NCBI GenBank assembly: GCA_963696525.1
Contig: CAVOKO010000009.1
Coordinates: 1,488,001 to 1,552,000, forward strand
Length of the DNA stretch: 64,000 nucleotides
Direction: 5' to 3'
From: CAWBRT01 sp963696525
Lineage (GTDB): Bacteria; Acidobacteriota; Terriglobia; Terriglobales; Acidobacteriaceae
The notes beneath the pieces were generated by a model, which saw only the letters and a program-made list of their open reading frames with translations, ran no database searches and was not told where the DNA came from. Positions 1 to 9,144 of the stretch are shown piece by piece. The position numbers and the translations under genes were made by a program. Numbering within the stretch: the first letter of the stretch is position 1; each line of letters opens with the position of its first letter.

Positions 1-456
1 AAAGAGCTCGGCGTGAATCCAAGCTTTTTCGTTACTCACACCTACTTCTGGGGCGACCGTCACTACAACATCTTCGTCGGGCCCGACCGGGCGCGCAGAA
101 TGTGCGCATGCAGGACTGCTTTGGATAGAGGCCTCAAGATCAGCCTGCATAACGATTGCCCGGTTACACCAATAAGCCCGCTTATGTCGGTCTGGTCCGC
201 CGTGAACCGGCTAACTACCAGCGGCATGGAAATGGGGCCGGAGCTCAGAATTACGGTTCCCGAGGCCTTGCGCGCCGTCACGATTGATGCCGCATGGATG
301 TATTTCCAAGAAGGGATCAAGGGTTCGATAGAGGCAGGTAAACTAGCGGATTTTGTAATCCTCGAAGATAATCCGCTCGAGATCGATCCTCTAAAGATCA
401 AAGACATTAAGGTGCTTCAGGCGATTGTGGGTGGGCGAACGGTTTTCATAGCATGA
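1..456 (+). CDS. Amidohydrolase family protein, C-terminal part (5' cut by window edge)
   Basis: The frame is open from the first base, so the gene begins upstream and only about 151 C-terminal residues are seen. The segment has the layout of the amidohydrolase-3 (YtcJ-like) family: an early metal-site region with HTYFWGDRH, a SLHND motif typical of the late metal-binding aspartate strand, then the end motif GSIEAGKLADFVILEDNP that closes the beta-sandwich domain of these metal-dependent hydrolases. Such enzymes cleave amide or imide bonds in the cytoplasm; the substrate cannot be told from this piece. The next bases hold only a decayed gene, so it is probably the last gene of its unit. Family assignment is firm, function open. 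Confidence 0.8.
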   Translation, partial: KELGVNPSFFVTHTYFWGDRHYNIFVGPDRARRMCACRTALDRGLKISLHNDCPVTPISPLMSVWSAVNRLTTSGMEMGPELRITVPEALRAVTIDAAWMYFQEGIKGSIEAGKLADFVILEDNPLEIDPLKIKDIKVLQAIVGGRTVFIA

Positions 457-560
457 TATTTAGCTCGAATGAGTATTGCAGCGTTGGTTGGACAAACCCA
501 CGTTTTTATTGAAAGAATGAGCTCCAGGACGGTAAAAAAGTTGCGGGACTGCGTAGATAA

Positions 561-690
561 TCAATGCAGGAAGCGACGAGCCAAGAATATATGCCGGTGT
601 ATAACACAAGCACCGGCGAAGTGATGGCCTAGGCACCATGCTGCACCAAGGGCGAGGTCACTGTGCAACACCCCAAGGAAACTGAATCGC
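561..690 (+). pseudogene. Decayed fragment of an aldehyde / methylmalonate-semialdehyde dehydrogenase N-terminus
   Basis: Read in the frame of the ATG at 591, this stretch gives MPVYNTSTGEVMA, an in-frame TAG, then APCCTKGEV. That matches the start of methylmalonate-semialdehyde dehydrogenases (typically VYNPATGEVIA followed by a V-P-x-C/A-T segment). A stop lies inside the homology and no dehydrogenase body follows, so this is a relic. The remaining bases between 457 and 947 show no other coding sequence that I can support. Confidence 0.5.
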
Positions 691-947
691 TGGTTTATGA
701 TGTTTACCTTTCGCGCCATGCTGATCAAGCAGGCTTACCCTTTGGAGGAGATTCGCCACATGATAACGGTAGCGGGATGAACACTCGGTGGTAGCGCACT
801 CGAAAGTTTTCCAAAGCCGCGCTCGCGGCGAGTTCGATCAGTTGATCTTCGGAACAATGGCGGTGCGACTGAGCGTAAAACTCCTCGCTCACGGGCATAA
901 GGGCCAACCATTGCTGATGTGATCATCCGGTCTGAGTGAGAGCACTC

Positions 948-1610
948 CTACTTCGGATGGCCAATCGGAATCATGTAAACAGGTATCTGTTGTGTCGGCA
1001 ACGAAGCCGCTTTCTGAACATCCTTCGGCTCGAACCCGCCAACTGGCACAGCGGCCAATCCCAGGGCGGTGACCTGCAGCAGCACGTTTTGCGCAATATG
1101 GCCGGCTTCAATGGCAATGAAGCGGGGAGCCTTTTCCCCCGGATACCTGACTGCCGCACGCTCATAATCGCCGGCGAGCAATAAGACCGCAGGCGCCTGG
1201 CTGAATGCGGGCTGGCTGGAAAGCTTGCTGCGCAGATCCTCGCCGGAGATCATCTGGAGCTGGTGCCCGTTGGCGAGGTACTGGAAAAAGCCCTCGGCTG
1301 AGGCGACATAGACACGCACGTAATGCTGGTTTCCTGCCGACGGCGCGGTCCGCCGTTCCTCGGCGCCGGTGATGCCCTGTGCGGCCCAGAGGATCTGCGA
1401 CAACTCGGCCTTGGTCAGCGGGGTCGGAGAAAAAGCGCGCACCGTTCTTCGCGTGGCCAAGGATTGGGTCAACGGCATTCCACCAGAAATGTTGGGGGCG
1501 GGCAATGCCACCAGATTGGGGGCCGGTGGCGCGGTTGCGGCAGAATTCTGGGCGACAACACCTGGAAGCCAAAAAGCGACGATGAGGCAGAGTAAGAAAT
1601 ACTTGCGCAT
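948..1610 (-). CDS. Exported SagB-type nitroreductase family protein
   Basis: A 220-residue protein with a signal peptide (about residues 1-20, ending VVAQ). The body is a nitroreductase/SagB-type FMN fold: RRTVRAFSPTPLTKAELSQILWAAQG is the family's N-terminal FMN-binding segment, RTAPSAGNQHYVRVYV the central strand, and the C-terminal part has the GLAAVPVGGF loop typical of SagB/ThcOx dehydrogenases. Members reduce nitro groups or oxidise azolines in peptides; a secreted single-domain copy is more likely a general flavin reductase than a peptide-modifying enzyme, since no peptide substrate or cyclase lies nearby. A GGAGA ribosome-binding site precedes the ATG at 1610. It stands alone between intergenic gaps. 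Confidence 0.8.
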   Translation of the reverse strand: MRKYFLLCLIVAFWLPGVVAQNSAATAPPAPNLVALPAPNISGGMPLTQSLATRRTVRAFSPTPLTKAELSQILWAAQGITGAEERRTAPSAGNQHYVRVYVASAEGFFQYLANGHQLQMISGEDLRSKLSSQPAFSQAPAVLLLAGDYERAAVRYPGEKAPRFIAIEAGHIAQNVLLQVTALGLAAVPVGGFEPKDVQKAASLPTQQIPVYMIPIGHPK

Positions 1611-1863
1611 TGCGTTCTCCTTTGCAAATCAAGGTAGCTGAATGACGAGCCTATCGTACACCCAACGGGATCATGTTGTAACCTCAGCGATCGATGGCAG
1701 CAAATTCGCTCGATGTGAACCGTTGGTGTTCAGAAAATGAACGTGTTGAAATTCTCGGAATCTGAACTAGCACCCGCTGTGCGCCGGGTTAGTGGAATAG
1801 GTCTGTTTAGTGCTCTGCAATGTTCTTAGTGACTCGATGTGCCACACAGCATTTCCTTGTCTC

Positions 1864-2748
1864 TTAGTAATGTCGACTGAGACCTTCGGTTAGCGCAATA
1901 TAGTTTCCCCAAGGATCGGTCAGGTACACTGTTGCCAGCCCAGAAGGCAGTTTGGTATAAGGTTGATCGATTTTCACTCCACTCGCCTGCAGTTTCTTGT
2001 AGAACGCCTTTAGATTCTTGACTTCGAACCCGATATGGTCCAGCATCCGTCCTTTGGTCGGCGCCAAGCTTTCGGGACTGCCCGAAATGTTAATGTTCAT
2101 GCCTGGCAGGTCGACGGCTTCGTAATGCCAGCGCTTGCAAGACACCGCACCAAAGTTCTTGATATACCACGCCTTGATCTCTAGAACAGAGCTTTCCGGC
2201 ACATAGAAATGGATATGATGCAGCAGTATAGGAGCCGCCATCTTTGGACCGCCGGCCTTACCATTGACGACCGTGGCATCATCAAAGGTTATTTGCACGT
2301 TCTCTGAACGGTCCTCTAACAGTTCAATCCTTTCACCTTCAGGACTGAATACATTGCTGACAGCTTTTGATCCGAACGTAGCAGGGGCCGTCTTGTAGCC
2401 TTCAGCCTTAACCTTCTCCATAATCTGCTGAAGGTTAGATACCTGAAAGCCCACGTGGTTCAGCACTGACCCTTCACTGTTTCCTGACGATTCACCTTGG
2501 TTCAGCAAAATCAGCAGGCCCTGTAATTTCAAAACCGCCTGCTTTTCACTTGTCCTGACCGGAATGGCGCCCAACGTAACCCAGAACTTCTGGTTAGCCT
2601 CAACATCACGGACCCAGTAATACAGTTGGCCCATGGTTACGCCCATCTGATTAGGAGCTGCCAATTGCACCCTTGAAGCAGCCATTGCCACGGATATGCT
2701 TAGGCTGAAAGCCAAGATTATAACTAGAGCCGTGCCAAATCTGCTCAT
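1864..2748 (-). CDS. Exported VOC-superfamily (glyoxalase-like) protein with two VOC domains
   Basis: A 294-residue protein with a signal peptide (residues 1-23, ending VAMAAS). Two vicinal-oxygen-chelate modules follow: the first about 35-150 (GQLYYWVRDVEANQKFWVTLGA ... LNHVGFQVSNLQQIMEKVKAEGY), the second about 170-290 (LHHIHFYVPESSVLEIKAWYIKNFGA ... LDHIGFEVKNLKAFYKKLQASG ... TDPWGNYIALTEG). Metal-ligand candidates are the His and Glu residues of the paired HxxF and ELLED / ALTEG motifs. VOC enzymes include glyoxalases and dioxygenases; export suggests a stress or catabolic role, substrate unknown. The ATG at 2748 is preceded by GAGGAG. The next gene on the same strand (carboxymuconolactone decarboxylase-like) begins upstream and may be cotranscribed. 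Confidence 0.8.
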   Translation of the reverse strand: MSRFGTALVIILAFSLSISVAMAASRVQLAAPNQMGVTMGQLYYWVRDVEANQKFWVTLGAIPVRTSEKQAVLKLQGLLILLNQGESSGNSEGSVLNHVGFQVSNLQQIMEKVKAEGYKTAPATFGSKAVSNVFSPEGERIELLEDRSENVQITFDDATVVNGKAGGPKMAAPILLHHIHFYVPESSVLEIKAWYIKNFGAVSCKRWHYEAVDLPGMNINISGSPESLAPTKGRMLDHIGFEVKNLKAFYKKLQASGVKIDQPYTKLPSGLATVYLTDPWGNYIALTEGLSRHY

Positions 2749-2834
2749 TACCTGCTCCTCGTAATATTCACTGTGTATTAGGCAATCAGCGACCGCGTGA
2801 TGGCCTGGTGTTTTGCCATCATGCAGCCACTGTA

Positions 2835-3473
2835 CTAACGGTTATCCGGAATACGGGGCAGAATTGTGGCCTTAGAATCCTGTTGCAAAGGGGCTCGATC
2901 TACATTAGCAATCTCACCAATCATCATGAAGTATCCGTCGAGACAAATCAGGTCGATTAGGCCCTTATCCCCCAGAAGGTTGAGTGTTTTGGCATAGGTG
3001 GGATCGCTCACGCTGCGGTTGCGGTGGAGCTCATCCAAAAATTCGTAAACTGTTTCCAAATCACTCGACATTCCCGCAGGTCGCGCACCTATACGCACGG
3101 CCTCGAGGACACTTGCGCTTACGCCCTCTTTGAGAGCAATTGGGTAGTGGAAATTCCATTCATACTGCTGCGAAAACAAGCGTGCGGAAAGCATGATGGT
3201 GAATTCTCTAAGTTTTGACGGTACGGCGCTATGGAACCGCAAATAATCGCCTAGCGCCCGGCCTCGCGTGGCCACTTCAGGACTGCGCATAATCGGTACG
3301 AACGGGCCAAAATGCGTAACGTCCTCGCCCCGTTCTTGTATAAACATCTGCGCAGCTTTCTTTTGTTCTGGCGTCATCTTATCCGGTGCAGGCAATGGCA
3401 GCCGCTCTTGGGCCAGCACAGGTGCCGTCAGACAGGCAATTAGAACAAACAGGCAAACATACTTGTGGCTCAT
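2835..3473 (-). CDS. Exported carboxymuconolactone decarboxylase (AhpD-like) family protein
   Basis: About 212 residues from the ATG at 3473, chosen because it opens directly onto a signal peptide (MSHKYVCLFVLIACLTAPVLA); an in-frame start 16 codons upstream would bury it. The mature part has the all-helical CMD fold, with LREFTIMLSARLFSQQYEWNFHYPIALKEGVS in the place of the family's active-site helix. The CxxC seen in AhpD peroxidase partners is absent (QYEWNFH instead), so peroxidase activity is unlikely and a decarboxylase or lyase-like role on a small carboxylate is more plausible. Similar exported CMD proteins often sit next to VOC proteins, as here. The end of the gene lies about 85 bases upstream of the VOC gene. 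Confidence 0.75.
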   Translation of the reverse strand: MSHKYVCLFVLIACLTAPVLAQERLPLPAPDKMTPEQKKAAQMFIQERGEDVTHFGPFVPIMRSPEVATRGRALGDYLRFHSAVPSKLREFTIMLSARLFSQQYEWNFHYPIALKEGVSASVLEAVRIGARPAGMSSDLETVYEFLDELHRNRSVSDPTYAKTLNLLGDKGLIDLICLDGYFMMIGEIANVDRAPLQQDSKATILPRIPDNR

Positions 3474-3680
3474 AGACTGACGAACCTCGTTTTGTAGGAT
3501 TTGGCCAAGGCGACGCGGCAAAACGATTCCATGGCACGGCAGCTTTATAACACTGAGGAGGGCTTTTTAATATTTTATTGTGTAATATAGTAGTTATTTA
3601 TAATTTAAATGAAATGCGATCGCCTCAGATGGACACCTTGCCCAATTAACCGTCGAAGCGAATTGATAATGTGCACTTTC

Positions 3681-4706
3681 TCATAACGCCACCCGGACAA
3701 GCGCTTTGCCGAAGTTGTGTCCCTCCAACATGCCAATGAAGGCTGCCGGCGCATTCTCCAGACCGTCGGTGATGTCTTCGCGATAGCGAACCCGTCCCTC
3801 AGCGATCGCTTCCGATACCGTCCGGAGAAACCGCGGATAGTGTTCCTCGGCGAACTCGTAATTGATGAAGCCGCGCAGGGTGAGGCTCTTGGTCAGCACC
3901 GCGCGCATGGTCGCCGCGAGCCGGTCAGGCCCCTCGGCTGCTCCGGCTGCATTGTATTGCGAGATCAGCCCGCACACCGGCACGCGGGCGAAGCCATTGA
4001 GCAGCGGCAACACGGCTTGCCAAATTGCGCCGCCGACATTCTCAAAGTAGATGTCGATGCCATTGGGACAGGCCTCGGCCAACTTCTCAGCAAAATCGGG
4101 CGTACGGTGATCAATTGCCGCATCGAAGCCAAGCTCGTCCTTCACGTAGCGGCACTTGTCCGGGCCGCCGGCGATGCCGACCGCCCGCGCTCCCGCAATC
4201 TTGGCAAGTTGTCCAACCAGCGATCCAACCGGTCCGCTTGCTGCCGCCACGACCACCGTTTCCCCAGGAGATGGCTTGCCGATAAGATACAGGCCGGAAT
4301 ACGCCGTGAAACCAGGCATGCCCAGTACACCCAGAGCCGTCGTAACCGGAGCCAGCGTGGGGTCAAGCTTGCGAATGCCCGTGCCGTTCGACAGACAGTG
4401 TGTACACCATCCGGTTGGCGCAACGACTGTGTCACCCTGGGCATAACCGGAATGATTTGACGCAATCACCGTGGCTACGCTCTCCCCTACCATGACCTCG
4501 CCAATCTGGACCGGTTTCGCGTAGGACTTCCGGTCGTCCATTCGGCCGCGCATGTAGGGATCAAGCGAGAGATATTGCACAGCGAGCAAGATTTGACTTG
4601 CTCCAGGAACCGGTACCGTGGTTTCTTTAACCCGGAAATCGCTCAGCTGCACACGACCCTGAGGTCGAGCGGCAAGGACAATCTGGCGGGAGATTCTTTC
4701 GGTCAT
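3681..4706 (-). CDS. NADP-dependent 2-alkenal/quinone reductase-type oxidoreductase (MDR family)
   Basis: 341 residues, the usual length for the YncB/CurA (leukotriene B4 12-hydroxydehydrogenase-like) branch of zinc-independent medium-chain dehydrogenase/reductases. The N-terminal GroES-like domain ends around residue 130 with the family motif YLSLDPYMRGRM near residue 50. The Rossmann domain contains AAASGPVGSLVGQLAKIAGARAVGIAGGPDKC (about 155-185), with the AxxGxxG NADP loop, and later DIYFENVGG. These enzymes reduce alpha,beta-unsaturated aldehydes or ketones in the cytoplasm with NADPH. A GGAGAGAG site precedes the ATG. The gene is flanked by gaps and appears monocistronic. Confidence 0.88.
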   Translation of the reverse strand: MTERISRQIVLAARPQGRVQLSDFRVKETTVPVPGASQILLAVQYLSLDPYMRGRMDDRKSYAKPVQIGEVMVGESVATVIASNHSGYAQGDTVVAPTGWCTHCLSNGTGIRKLDPTLAPVTTALGVLGMPGFTAYSGLYLIGKPSPGETVVVAAASGPVGSLVGQLAKIAGARAVGIAGGPDKCRYVKDELGFDAAIDHRTPDFAEKLAEACPNGIDIYFENVGGAIWQAVLPLLNGFARVPVCGLISQYNAAGAAEGPDRLAATMRAVLTKSLTLRGFINYEFAEEHYPRFLRTVSEAIAEGRVRYREDITDGLENAPAAFIGMLEGHNFGKALVRVAL

Positions 4707-5197
4707 CTTGCTCTCTCCTGTTCCGCAAGGTTAAATATTACGCCTTGAACCCGGCGCCCGCTTTTCGTGAAGACCGAGAACAATAGACAATGATAAGGCC
4801 CGATTGTGCCAACTTTGCCATGAGGCAGTAGAGTATAACGGCTGGCTTAACGGGCACATGACGCGTTACGCCGTGGTTTGGGAAGCAGATTTCCTGGTTT
4901 GATCCCGCCAAGCTTGGTTGGCGCCTGGGAGTCGAGTAGACATGGCCACGTGCGCAATCCTAATCTGTTTCTCAATTACCCGACCACGGCTTCTGACGGT
5001 ATGCAGATGAACCGAAAAGGGCGATTCGCGCAGGATCGCCGTCGAAGTGGGGAAGCAGGGGTTCTTTCTTACCAAAGGATTCCGCAACTTTCCGGCGGTA
5101 AAGCTGGAGGGATGTAATATTTCTGTTTGCAGCTATCTCAAAGAGTTTGCGCAAATAGCGGCAATGAAACATCTCACCACATCTAGGAGCAGGAATA
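4707..5197. other. Divergent intergenic region, no gene seen
   Basis: This 491-base gap separates a leftward reductase gene from the rightward symporter operon, so it should carry both promoters. The short open frames inside it have no recognisable family, no signal or membrane pattern and no good ribosome-binding site. No clear terminator is visible. Confidence 0.6.
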
Positions 5198-6418
5198 ATG
5201 AAATTTAAGATGTCCCTCTCTAACAAAACGCTGACGGGAATGATCGCAGGCGCCATCGTGGGTTTCATTGCCGGACCACGAATTGTGGCAATACAGATTG
5301 TCGGCGACATTTTCCTGAGATTGCTACAGATGGCGATCGTGCCGTTGATTTTCTGCACGGTGACGAGCGCCATCATCAATATGGACGATATCAAGAAGCT
5401 GGGCCGGCTCGGTTCCAAGATCTTCGTTCTGTTCATGACCACGGTAATCGCGGCAGGCACAATAGGATTGCTTGTGGCCAGAGTCATACGTCCTGGGAAA
5501 GGTCTGATTCTCACGGGTCTACCGCCAGTAAAAGCCATCGCTGAAGCCCCAACCGTGACAGGCATTCTCGCGGGAATCATCCCGACCAACATCGTGCAGG
5601 CGATGTCTGAAGCTAATCTGCTGCAGGTCATTGTCTTCGCTATATTCTCCGGCGCTGCGATCCTGATGTTGGGCGAATCCGACCGCGCCAGAATGAACAG
5701 AATTTTCCAGACACTGACAAATTACATTATGAAGGTGCTCAATATCGTGATCGAGACGTCGCCATATGGCGTCTTCGCCCTTATGGCCATCACTGCAGGC
5801 AAGTACGGTACATCCGTGCTGGGGCCACTTGCTCAATTCATCGGCAGCATGTACGTCGGCCTGGTGCTCCATCTGTTCATCGTTCTGATGGGGATGTACT
5901 GGTTTTTTGTCAGACAAAATCCGCTGACTTTTCTCAAGAAGATAAGCCCCATATGGATCACCAGCCTAACAACGTGCAGCACGAAGGCGACGATGCCCGT
6001 GGCCATGGCCATATGCGAAGAGGCACTAGGGATTCAGAAAGATGTCGTGGGCTTTACGATTCCTCTCGGTGCTTCGACCAATATGGACGGTAATGCCCTC
6101 TGGTACGGGGTGGTTGCAATTTTCGTTTCCCAGCTTGTCGGGATCCAACTGACCTTATCTCAGCAGGTAACTGCGGTGCTCCTTGGTGTGCTGATGACTC
6201 TTGGAAGCCCGGGAATCCCGGGAGGCATCTTTGTCGCAACTACGATTTTTCTGAAAACCCTCGGACTGCCACTTGAAGTCATTGGGCTCCTGGCCGGAAT
6301 CTTCAGGATTATAGACATGGGTCAAACTACAATAAACGTGCTTGGGACAGTGGTGGTCACCGCGGTTATTGGGAATATGGAAAAAGACAGAGCGCTGGCG
6401 GCTTTTCCAGCAAGATAA
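5198..6418 (+). CDS. Dicarboxylate/amino acid:cation symporter (DAACS family)
   Basis: 406 residues with about eight hydrophobic segments in the order expected for GltP/DctA-type carriers. Diagnostic parts are AIVPLIFCTVTSAIINMDDIKKLGRLGSK in the N-terminal half, a serine-poor re-entrant region SLTTCSTKATMPVAMAICEE, and the conserved substrate/cation helices IPLGASTNMDGNALWYGVVAIFVSQ and GSPGIPGGIFVATTIFLKTLGLP. These proteins import aspartate, glutamate or C4-dicarboxylates with Na+ or H+. The racemase gene starts only 13 bases downstream, which supports an acidic amino acid substrate. AGGAG precedes the ATG with good spacing. Confidence 0.9.
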   Translation: MKFKMSLSNKTLTGMIAGAIVGFIAGPRIVAIQIVGDIFLRLLQMAIVPLIFCTVTSAIINMDDIKKLGRLGSKIFVLFMTTVIAAGTIGLLVARVIRPGKGLILTGLPPVKAIAEAPTVTGILAGIIPTNIVQAMSEANLLQVIVFAIFSGAAILMLGESDRARMNRIFQTLTNYIMKVLNIVIETSPYGVFALMAITAGKYGTSVLGPLAQFIGSMYVGLVLHLFIVLMGMYWFFVRQNPLTFLKKISPIWITSLTTCSTKATMPVAMAICEEALGIQKDVVGFTIPLGASTNMDGNALWYGVVAIFVSQLVGIQLTLSQQVTAVLLGVLMTLGSPGIPGGIFVATTIFLKTLGLPLEVIGLLAGIFRIIDMGQTTINVLGTVVVTAVIGNMEKDRALAAFPAR

Positions 6419-6431
6419 AGGGAATTCGGAA

Positions 6432-7139
6432 ATGAAAGACAAAACTGTCGGAATCCTTGGCGGAATGGGACCTGAAGCAACCATCGATCTTTTTGCCCGT
6501 ATCGTCAAACATACCCACGCAAAAAAGGACGACGATCACCTGAGGATCATCATCGACAACAATCCCAAAATGCCGAGCCGGCAGGACGCCATTTTGAAGG
6601 GCGGGGAGTCTCCTGTGCCGGCGATGCGGGAAACCGCCCGCAATCTCGAGCGGGCTGGAGCCGACTTCATAATCATCGGGGCGAATACGCCTCATTATTT
6701 TTACGATGAGATAAAAGACGCAGTCCGGATACCATTTCTGCATATTATCGAAGAAGCAGCAAAGGAGACCGCCAAGGCCGTTCCCGGCGTTCGAAAGGTC
6801 GGCGTATTGGCAACCTCCGCGGCCATGAAAACAGGGCTGTATCAAAAATGCTTCGCGAAATACGGGATCGAAGTTCTCGATATGCCCGGGGAGATCCAGG
6901 AGCAGGTCCAGAAGGCGATATTTTCATTTAAATATGACGGGAAAACGCCCGAGGTAATTGAATTGATCATGAGTCCCATCCGGCACATGATCATGAATGG
7001 CGCCGAGGCACTCGTGATGGGGTGCACTGAAATCCCCATCATCCTGGAGAATATGAAGTTTTCAGTACCGGTGATCGACCCAAATGAGGTAATTGCGGTC
7101 GCTGCAGTCCAGTGCGCAAAAAACCAGAGAACACTTTAA
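6432..7139 (+). CDS. Aspartate/glutamate racemase family protein
   Basis: 235 residues starting at the ATG 13 bases after the symporter stop; an open frame extends further upstream but only inside the symporter gene. The fold is the PLP-independent aspartate/glutamate racemase: KTVGILGGMGPEATIDLFARIV at the N-terminus, first catalytic cysteine position replaced or shifted (GANTPHYFYDEI where many members have GCNTAH), and the second cysteine clear in ALVMGCTEIPII. Loss of the first cysteine is known in subgroups of this family (for example YgeA-like or isomerase-like members), so strict racemase activity should not be assumed. The pairing with a DAACS carrier points to D/L-aspartate or -glutamate use. 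Confidence 0.85.
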   Translation: MKDKTVGILGGMGPEATIDLFARIVKHTHAKKDDDHLRIIIDNNPKMPSRQDAILKGGESPVPAMRETARNLERAGADFIIIGANTPHYFYDEIKDAVRIPFLHIIEEAAKETAKAVPGVRKVGVLATSAAMKTGLYQKCFAKYGIEVLDMPGEIQEQVQKAIFSFKYDGKTPEVIELIMSPIRHMIMNGAEALVMGCTEIPIILENMKFSVPVIDPNEVIAVAAVQCAKNQRTL

Positions 7140-7244
7140 TCTTTCTATGCTTTATCGGCTTGTTGTCGGCCCGCTACACATTGCGCCAGTATTGATCTAT
7201 CTGTGTTCGTCTTCAGAACCTGCGAGACAGGAAAGTTAGTGCCA

Positions 7245-7601
7245 CTAAAACCCGCCGAGATTTCCCACGCTGGTGAGCAATGACCTGATCGATACAAGAG
7301 CGAGCCAAAACGTGAGGATGGTTGCAATCGCCATGAGTGCGATTGCAATGAAACCAATCTGTTTCCTTTTCCCATCACTTGACCGAGCGTACTTAATCCC
7401 CGGCCAGTGGCTCACTGCTAGAAAGCAGATGATCGGAAGAATGATACTGAAGCCATATATCCATACTTGCGTCTCAATGCTGGTCGAAAGCGGCGGGTCG
7501 CTCAGCTTCTTGCCGCAATTTGAGCAATAGCGCGCCGTTGGCATAACTGGCCAATGGCACTGCGGGCAAAGCGTCGAGGCTGGGACGTAAAGGGGTTCCA
7601 C
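7245..7601 (-). CDS. Small zinc-ribbon membrane protein, GTG start
   Basis: 118 residues. Near the N-terminus a zinc ribbon CPQCHWPVMPTARYCSNCG gives two CxxC pairs; two hydrophobic segments follow (about 48-65, GFSIILPIICFLAVSHW, and about 85-107, IGFIAIALMAIATILTFWLALV). Proteins of this shape are common and have no assigned function. The start is GTG at 7601 with no Shine-Dalgarno, and a TATAAT-like box lies about 9 bases ahead of it, so the message may be leaderless. The 231-base gap to the next gene holds nothing else I can support. Confidence 0.7.
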   Translation of the reverse strand: MEPLYVPASTLCPQCHWPVMPTARYCSNCGKKLSDPPLSTSIETQVWIYGFSIILPIICFLAVSHWPGIKYARSSDGKRKQIGFIAIALMAIATILTFWLALVSIRSLLTSVGNLGGF

Positions 7602-7832
7602 AGTTTTATTATACTTTTGAAAAAATCAGCCGGGGCGCAATTACCGGTGTCGAAGCGGCGGTATTCGGGGCTGCTTGCCAGCCTGAGAAGCCACGGGCAA
7701 AGAGCGTAAGACGGTTAGAAATTTCCATGAGCATGAGAATGTTCATGGAGAACGAACCACTGACGAACGCCGAACTTGCTGGTAGCAACTGTGCACAGCT
7801 AGTCATCGCAACCCGAATAACCGCCAACGTGC

Positions 7833-9095
7833 TCAAGCTGGCGTAGTTTTTCCAACTTGCACTTCTTCCTGCAATCTCTTCCCTTTGGTCTCCGGTAAAC
7901 TCAATACGGCTATTACCAGCACGGCATATGCTCCGCCCGCAAAGATACCGATTGCGCGGCCAAGTCCCATGCGTGCACTCAGAAAGCCGATAAGCGCAGG
8001 AAAGATTGCACCGATTGCCCGACCAAAGTTGTAGCAGAACCCCTGACCAGACCCGCGGATTTCATTCGGGTACAACTCCGACAGGAAAGCTCCCATACCG
8101 CTGAAGACGCCGGACACAGACATTCCGAGAGGAAACCCCAACAGCAACATCTCGGTATTGGTGATCGGAATTAACATGTAAATGGTCACAAGGATCGTCG
8201 AGGCAACTGCGAATATGACGAATGTTTTTCGCCGTCCCAATAGATCGCTAGCGTATGCTCCAGCCAGATATCCACAAAATGACCCGCTGATCAGAACCAC
8301 TAAGTAGGCGCTCGTATTGAATACCGAGAGATTCCGGACGGTCTTCAGATAAGTAGGCAGCCATGTAGTGACGCCGTAATAGCCTCCCTGAAGCCCGGCT
8401 GCAACAAGGCTCGCAAGGATAGTGATTCTCAGCACGGAGGGAGAAAAGATACGCAGGAAATTCGCGTGTAGCTGTCCATCATCTACTTTTCGTCGTGTCT
8501 CCAGATATACTCCGGACTCCTTAACGTTCCGGCGAACGATCACAATCAGCCCTGCCGGAAGGACACCCAGAAGGAAAAGTCCTCGCCAAGCAATCGCTTC
8601 TGGAAGAAAAGAGTAGATCACCGCATACATGATAGCGGCCAATCCCCATCCGACAGCCCAACTGCTCTGAACAAAGCCAACCGCCTTGCCCCGGTGCTCG
8701 GGACGGATTATCTCCGCAATCAGCACTGATCCGACCGACCACTCTCCACCCATGCCGAGACCTTGCAGAGTGCGCGTCACAAGCAATTGACCGGGTGAAT
8801 TTGTAAAACCGCTCAGGAATGTGAAAAGGCAGTACCATCCGATTGTCACCTGTAGCATTCGCACACGGCCGTATTTGTCTGCGAGAACTCCTGCAAACCA
8901 GCCCCCCAAAGCAGAAGAGAGCAATGCTGCCGTCGCAATGAGTCCGGCTTCGCTTTTGTTCATGTGCCATATCATGACCAGCGTGGGGATCATGAAGGTG
9001 TAAATCATGAAGTCAAACGAGTCCATGGCGTAGCCCGCGAAACAGGCTCCCAAAGTTAGCTTTTCTCCGCTGTGCAATTGATGTATCCAGCTCAT
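7833..9095 (-). CDS. MFS transporter
   Basis: 420 residues with twelve predicted membrane segments. The MFS signature between helices 2 and 3 is GGWFAGVLADKYGRVRML, and the symmetrical loop in the second half is GYLAGAYASDLLGRRKTF. The N-terminal LGACFAGYAMDSFDFMIYTFMIPTL resembles the aromatic acid/H+ and sialic acid-type symporters (AAHS/SHS groups), whose substrates are organic acids. The gene lies 49 bases downstream of the DUF1445 gene on the same strand and is probably cotranscribed, so it may import the substrate of that enzyme. Confidence 0.88.
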   Translation of the reverse strand: MSWIHQLHSGEKLTLGACFAGYAMDSFDFMIYTFMIPTLVMIWHMNKSEAGLIATAALLSSALGGWFAGVLADKYGRVRMLQVTIGWYCLFTFLSGFTNSPGQLLVTRTLQGLGMGGEWSVGSVLIAEIIRPEHRGKAVGFVQSSWAVGWGLAAIMYAVIYSFLPEAIAWRGLFLLGVLPAGLIVIVRRNVKESGVYLETRRKVDDGQLHANFLRIFSPSVLRITILASLVAAGLQGGYYGVTTWLPTYLKTVRNLSVFNTSAYLVVLISGSFCGYLAGAYASDLLGRRKTFVIFAVASTILVTIYMLIPITNTEMLLLGFPLGMSVSGVFSGMGAFLSELYPNEIRGSGQGFCYNFGRAIGAIFPALIGFLSARMGLGRAIGIFAGGAYAVLVIAVLSLPETKGKRLQEEVQVGKTTPA

Positions 9096-9144
9096 AGCTT
9101 CACCTTTGAATTGCCAACCAATAGTGGGCTGAGTCGAAATGCTC

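Noticed and set aside
3717..4460. A 247-codon plus-strand frame
   Set aside because: It is the complement of the well-supported NADP-dependent reductase and has no family features.
7609..7836. A 75-codon minus-strand frame after the MFS gene
   Set aside because: It has no convincing family or membrane pattern; it overlaps the MFS stop only by chance.
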